Shown: positions 6,884 through 8,813 of the stretch, one piece after another
Layout of the letters: each line of letters starts with the position of its first letter
Position numbering within the stretch: position 1 is the first letter of the stretch
From: a candidate division KSB1 bacterium
GTDB lineage: Bacteria > Zhuqueibacterota > JdFR-76 > DREG01
Direction of reading: 5' to 3'
Length of the DNA: 8,813 nucleotides
Assembly (NCBI GenBank): GCA_022566355.1
Contig: JADFJB010000159.1
Span: 1 to 8,813, forward strand
Notes under the pieces: generated by a model
Database searches by the model: none
Seen by the model: only the letters and a program-made list of their open reading frames with translations
Told to the model about the DNA's origin: nothing
Translations under genes and position numbers: made by a program

Positions 6884-8549
6884 ACATTCTCAATCCATAG
6901 GGACCATAATTAAATTAAAGGATCTAAAACTGGGCACAAAACAGGGGATTGGCTTCGCTATAATCCTAATTATCATGGCGGGCGCCCATATTTATTCAGC
7001 AAGAAAAATGGCTGAAATAAAGGCTGAAATTGACGAAGTGACAGCAAGTTGGCTGCCAAGAGCCATTGCGATCTCAGCCATCAATATCAATACAGCTAAC
7101 CTACACATTTTTCAATTGCAGTATGTTATTGCAACCGATGAAACAAGAAAGGAGGAGCTGAGTATTACGGTGAGTTCTTTAATAGATACGCTTAATGAGA
7201 ATCGCGATAAATACGAAAAGCTCAGAGATTCTGCTGAGGATCGACATCTCTATTCTGAAAATGAACGGACGCTTTACGATGAATTCGATCAGAAGTGGGA
7301 TGACTATCAATATTTAACTTATACAATTATTCAACTCATCAGAGATAATGAACCTGAGGCCGCAGTTGCGCTGCTGAACGGTGAGGCACAGGCTGTATTC
7401 AACGACTTGAGCGCCGACCTGAACGAACTTGTGAATATCAATAAGCAAGATTCTTTTGATGCGGCTAAACGAGCTGATATGACTTATCAATCTGCCCATA
7501 ATATCATGATCAGTCTTTATATCTTCACGCTCCTGCTGTCTGTCTTTATCGCAACCCGGTTGGCTCGGTCCATTATCGGGCCTGTGCAACAACTGGAACA
7601 AGCTGCCGGCAAGGTTGCCAGGGGGGACCTCGCTGTGCGGTTGGATATGCCAGGCAAGGATGAGATTGGCAATCTTGCTCAGTCCTTTAATCAAATGACC
7701 TCCTCGCTACAGGAAGCGAAAGAAAAAACACGCCTTCAAGCTGATAAACTTGAGGCACGGAATCAAGACCTTGGCAGAACCATGTACCAGCTAAAGAAGA
7801 CTCAGAACGAGCTTTTGATGAAAGAAAAAATGGCATCATTGGGCGATCTGGTAGCTGGCATTGCTCATGAAATCAACAATCCTATTGGCGTAATGATCAG
7901 TTCAACCGATGTCTCCTTGCGCTGCCTTGACAAAATAGAGATTGCCTTAGAAAAAAGTGAGACGACAGAGAAAAGAAGAAATAACAATCAGCTTCCCGAA
8001 GCCTTGAGGATACTGAAAGATAATATTAAAAACATATTAACAGCAGGTGATCGAATTGCGACAATTGTGAAAAGCATGAAAAATTTTGCCCGATTGGATG
8101 AAGCAGATTACCAGAAGGTGGATCTTCATGAAGGACTCGATAGCAGTCTGACATTACTTGGAACAGAACTGACGAACCGTTTAGAAATCGTGAAAGAATA
8201 CGGTGAGATACCCAGGATTGAATGTTATCCCGGGCAACTAAATCAGGTGTTCATCAGCCTACTGAAGAACGCCTCCCAGGCCATTGAGGATTCCGGCACT
8301 ATTGGGATTAAGACCTATAAGACAAAAAATCATATTCATGTCCAGATTTCCGACACCGGTAAAGGGATACCACATGAAAAATTAAACAAAATTTTCAACT
8401 TTAACTTTTCAGCGGCTGGTTCGCGCATTAAAATGGCAGCGGGGTTGACAACTGCGTATAATATTATTCAAAAACATAATGGAGAAATCAAGGTAAAAAG
8501 TGAAGTCGGAAAAGGAACGACCTTTTCGATAATTTTGCCTATAAAGTAG
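6843..8549 (+). CDS. Membrane sensor histidine kinase (4HB-MCP-like sensor, HAMP, HisKA, HATPase)
   Basis: From ATG 6843 the product has 568 residues. TM1 is at about 35-52. A mostly helical periplasmic region (about 53-220) has the pattern of four-helix-bundle chemoreceptor sensors (QYVIATDETRKEEL, LLNGEAQAVFNDL). TM2 is at about 221-243, a HAMP domain at 243-296 (GPVQQLEQAAGKVARGDL), then a coiled coil. HisKA has the phosphoacceptor His342 in GIAHEINNP. The HATPase domain has N476 in the N box (LLKNASQAI) and the G1 box DTGKGIP (504-510). The ATP lid is atypical: FNFNFSAAGSR then KMAAGLTT replaces the usual FFTTK/GTGLGL. It ends GKGTTFSIILPIK, so there is no receiver domain. The start is uncertain. 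ATG 6843 overlaps the upstream gene by 41 bases without a ribosome site, while ATG 6880, in the ATGA overlap, meets a stop after six codons unless one base is missing. The likely job is to sense the state of the co-encoded binding protein or envelope and phosphorylate a regulator encoded elsewhere. Confidence 0.92.
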   Translation: MSKRFSSSRKTRNEHSQSIGTIIKLKDLKLGTKQGIGFAIILIIMAGAHIYSARKMAEIKAEIDEVTASWLPRAIAISAININTANLHIFQLQYVIATDETRKEELSITVSSLIDTLNENRDKYEKLRDSAEDRHLYSENERTLYDEFDQKWDDYQYLTYTIIQLIRDNEPEAAVALLNGEAQAVFNDLSADLNELVNINKQDSFDAAKRADMTYQSAHNIMISLYIFTLLLSVFIATRLARSIIGPVQQLEQAAGKVARGDLAVRLDMPGKDEIGNLAQSFNQMTSSLQEAKEKTRLQADKLEARNQDLGRTMYQLKKTQNELLMKEKMASLGDLVAGIAHEINNPIGVMISSTDVSLRCLDKIEIALEKSETTEKRRNNNQLPEALRILKDNIKNILTAGDRIATIVKSMKNFARLDEADYQKVDLHEGLDSSLTLLGTELTNRLEIVKEYGEIPRIECYPGQLNQVFISLLKNASQAIEDSGTIGIKTYKTKNHIHVQISDTGKGIPHEKLNKIFNFNFSAAGSRIKMAAGLTTAYNIIQKHNGEIKVKSEVGKGTTFSIILPIK

Positions 8550-8612
8550 GGACTCTACCCAAAGGCGGTTTAATTAACCTGGACTATTCATGAACTTTGT
8601 CACTGGTTTATG

Positions 8613-8812
8613 AAAATGTCATTCCCGCCCAGGAGGCTGTTGCAGAATACACTTTTCTGGCGAAACGTCATTCTGAACGAAGTGAAGAATCTCTTGATTT
8701 TATTGAGCTTAAAACGTGCTAGAGATCCTTCGCTTGCGCTCAGGATGACCATTTTGTTATCTTAAGCTCCATTCTGCGACAGCCTGCCAGGCGGGACGGG
8801 GGTGACATTTTT
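8613..8812. repeat. Composite nested palindromic repeat (outer arms)
   Basis: The outer left arm (8613-8648) begins AAAATGTCATTCCCG and ends AGGCTGTTGCAGAAT. The right arm (8771-8812) is its near-perfect reverse complement, beginning ATTCTGCGACAGCCT and ending GGTGACATTTTT. The right arm carries a few extra bases. A further 8-bp pair, GAGCTTAA (8705-8712) and TTAAGCTC (8762-8769), also sits inside. No reading frame of note is present. The structure looks like a MITE- or REP-type non-coding repeat with another repeat inside it. It could also act as a bidirectional terminator after the kinase gene. Confidence 0.8.
8667..8749. repeat. Inner inverted repeat of the GTCATTCTGA...GAATCTC type
   Basis: The left arm (8667-8693) begins GTCATTCTGAACGAAGTG and ends GAAGAATCTC. 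The right arm (8722-8749) begins GAGATCCTTCGCTTGCGC and ends CAGGATGAC. As reverse complements they match at all but a few positions, with one extra base on the right. Sequences very like GTCATTCTGAGCGAAGCGAAG are a widespread intergenic repeat in many bacterial genomes; I know this from general experience, not from a search. It lies inside the outer palindrome, as if one repeat had inserted into another. Confidence 0.75.
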
Positions 8813-8813
8813 G

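Overview
The window suggests an AT-leaning Gram-negative bacterium, probably from an uncultured lineage of the Bacteroidota/Calditrichota/KSB1 (FCB) kind. This placement is inference. It rests on an outer-membrane barrel protein, signal peptides, HAMP/HisKA sensing, an ISL3-type transposase, and a composite intergenic palindrome whose inner arms resemble the GTCATTCTGA...GAAGAATCTC repeats common in such genomes. No rRNA, tRNA or CRISPR array is visible.

Left block (1-3931). The window opens inside an ISL3-family insertion sequence. Its transposase N-terminus lies on the minus strand (1-149) and its terminal inverted repeat ends near 242. About 120 bases further on, a 1188-residue SWIM zinc-finger/SNF2 ATPase (365-3931) is read in the opposite direction. 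It is the largest gene here and is intact, with all helicase motifs visible.

Middle block (3932-4943). Directly after the SNF2 gene is a long imperfect palindrome (3959-4042) ending in GTTGAGC, which resembles an integron attC site. A possible second, truncated site follows. Then comes a conspicuously GC-rich stretch holding a VOC (glyoxalase/dioxygenase fold) gene broken by one frameshift (4132-4625). A gene-free spacer follows, turning from GC-rich to AT-rich near 4780, with a candidate promoter just before the next cluster.

Right block (4944-8549). Four genes point the same way with short gaps or overlaps and probably form one operon. They are a small two-helix membrane protein (now frameshifted), an outer-membrane porin-like barrel, a solo secreted PstS-like phosphate-binding-type protein, and a membrane histidine kinase with a four-helix-bundle sensor, HAMP, HisKA and HATPase. 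The arrangement suggests an envelope sensing unit: barrel for entry, periplasmic binding protein as receptor, kinase as transducer. No response regulator or ABC transporter subunit is present, so ligand and output are unknown.

The window ends in a nested palindromic repeat (8613-8812). Three places (VOC gene, small membrane protein, kinase 5' end) look as if one base is missing. All three shift in the same direction, so assembly error must be weighed against real gene decay.
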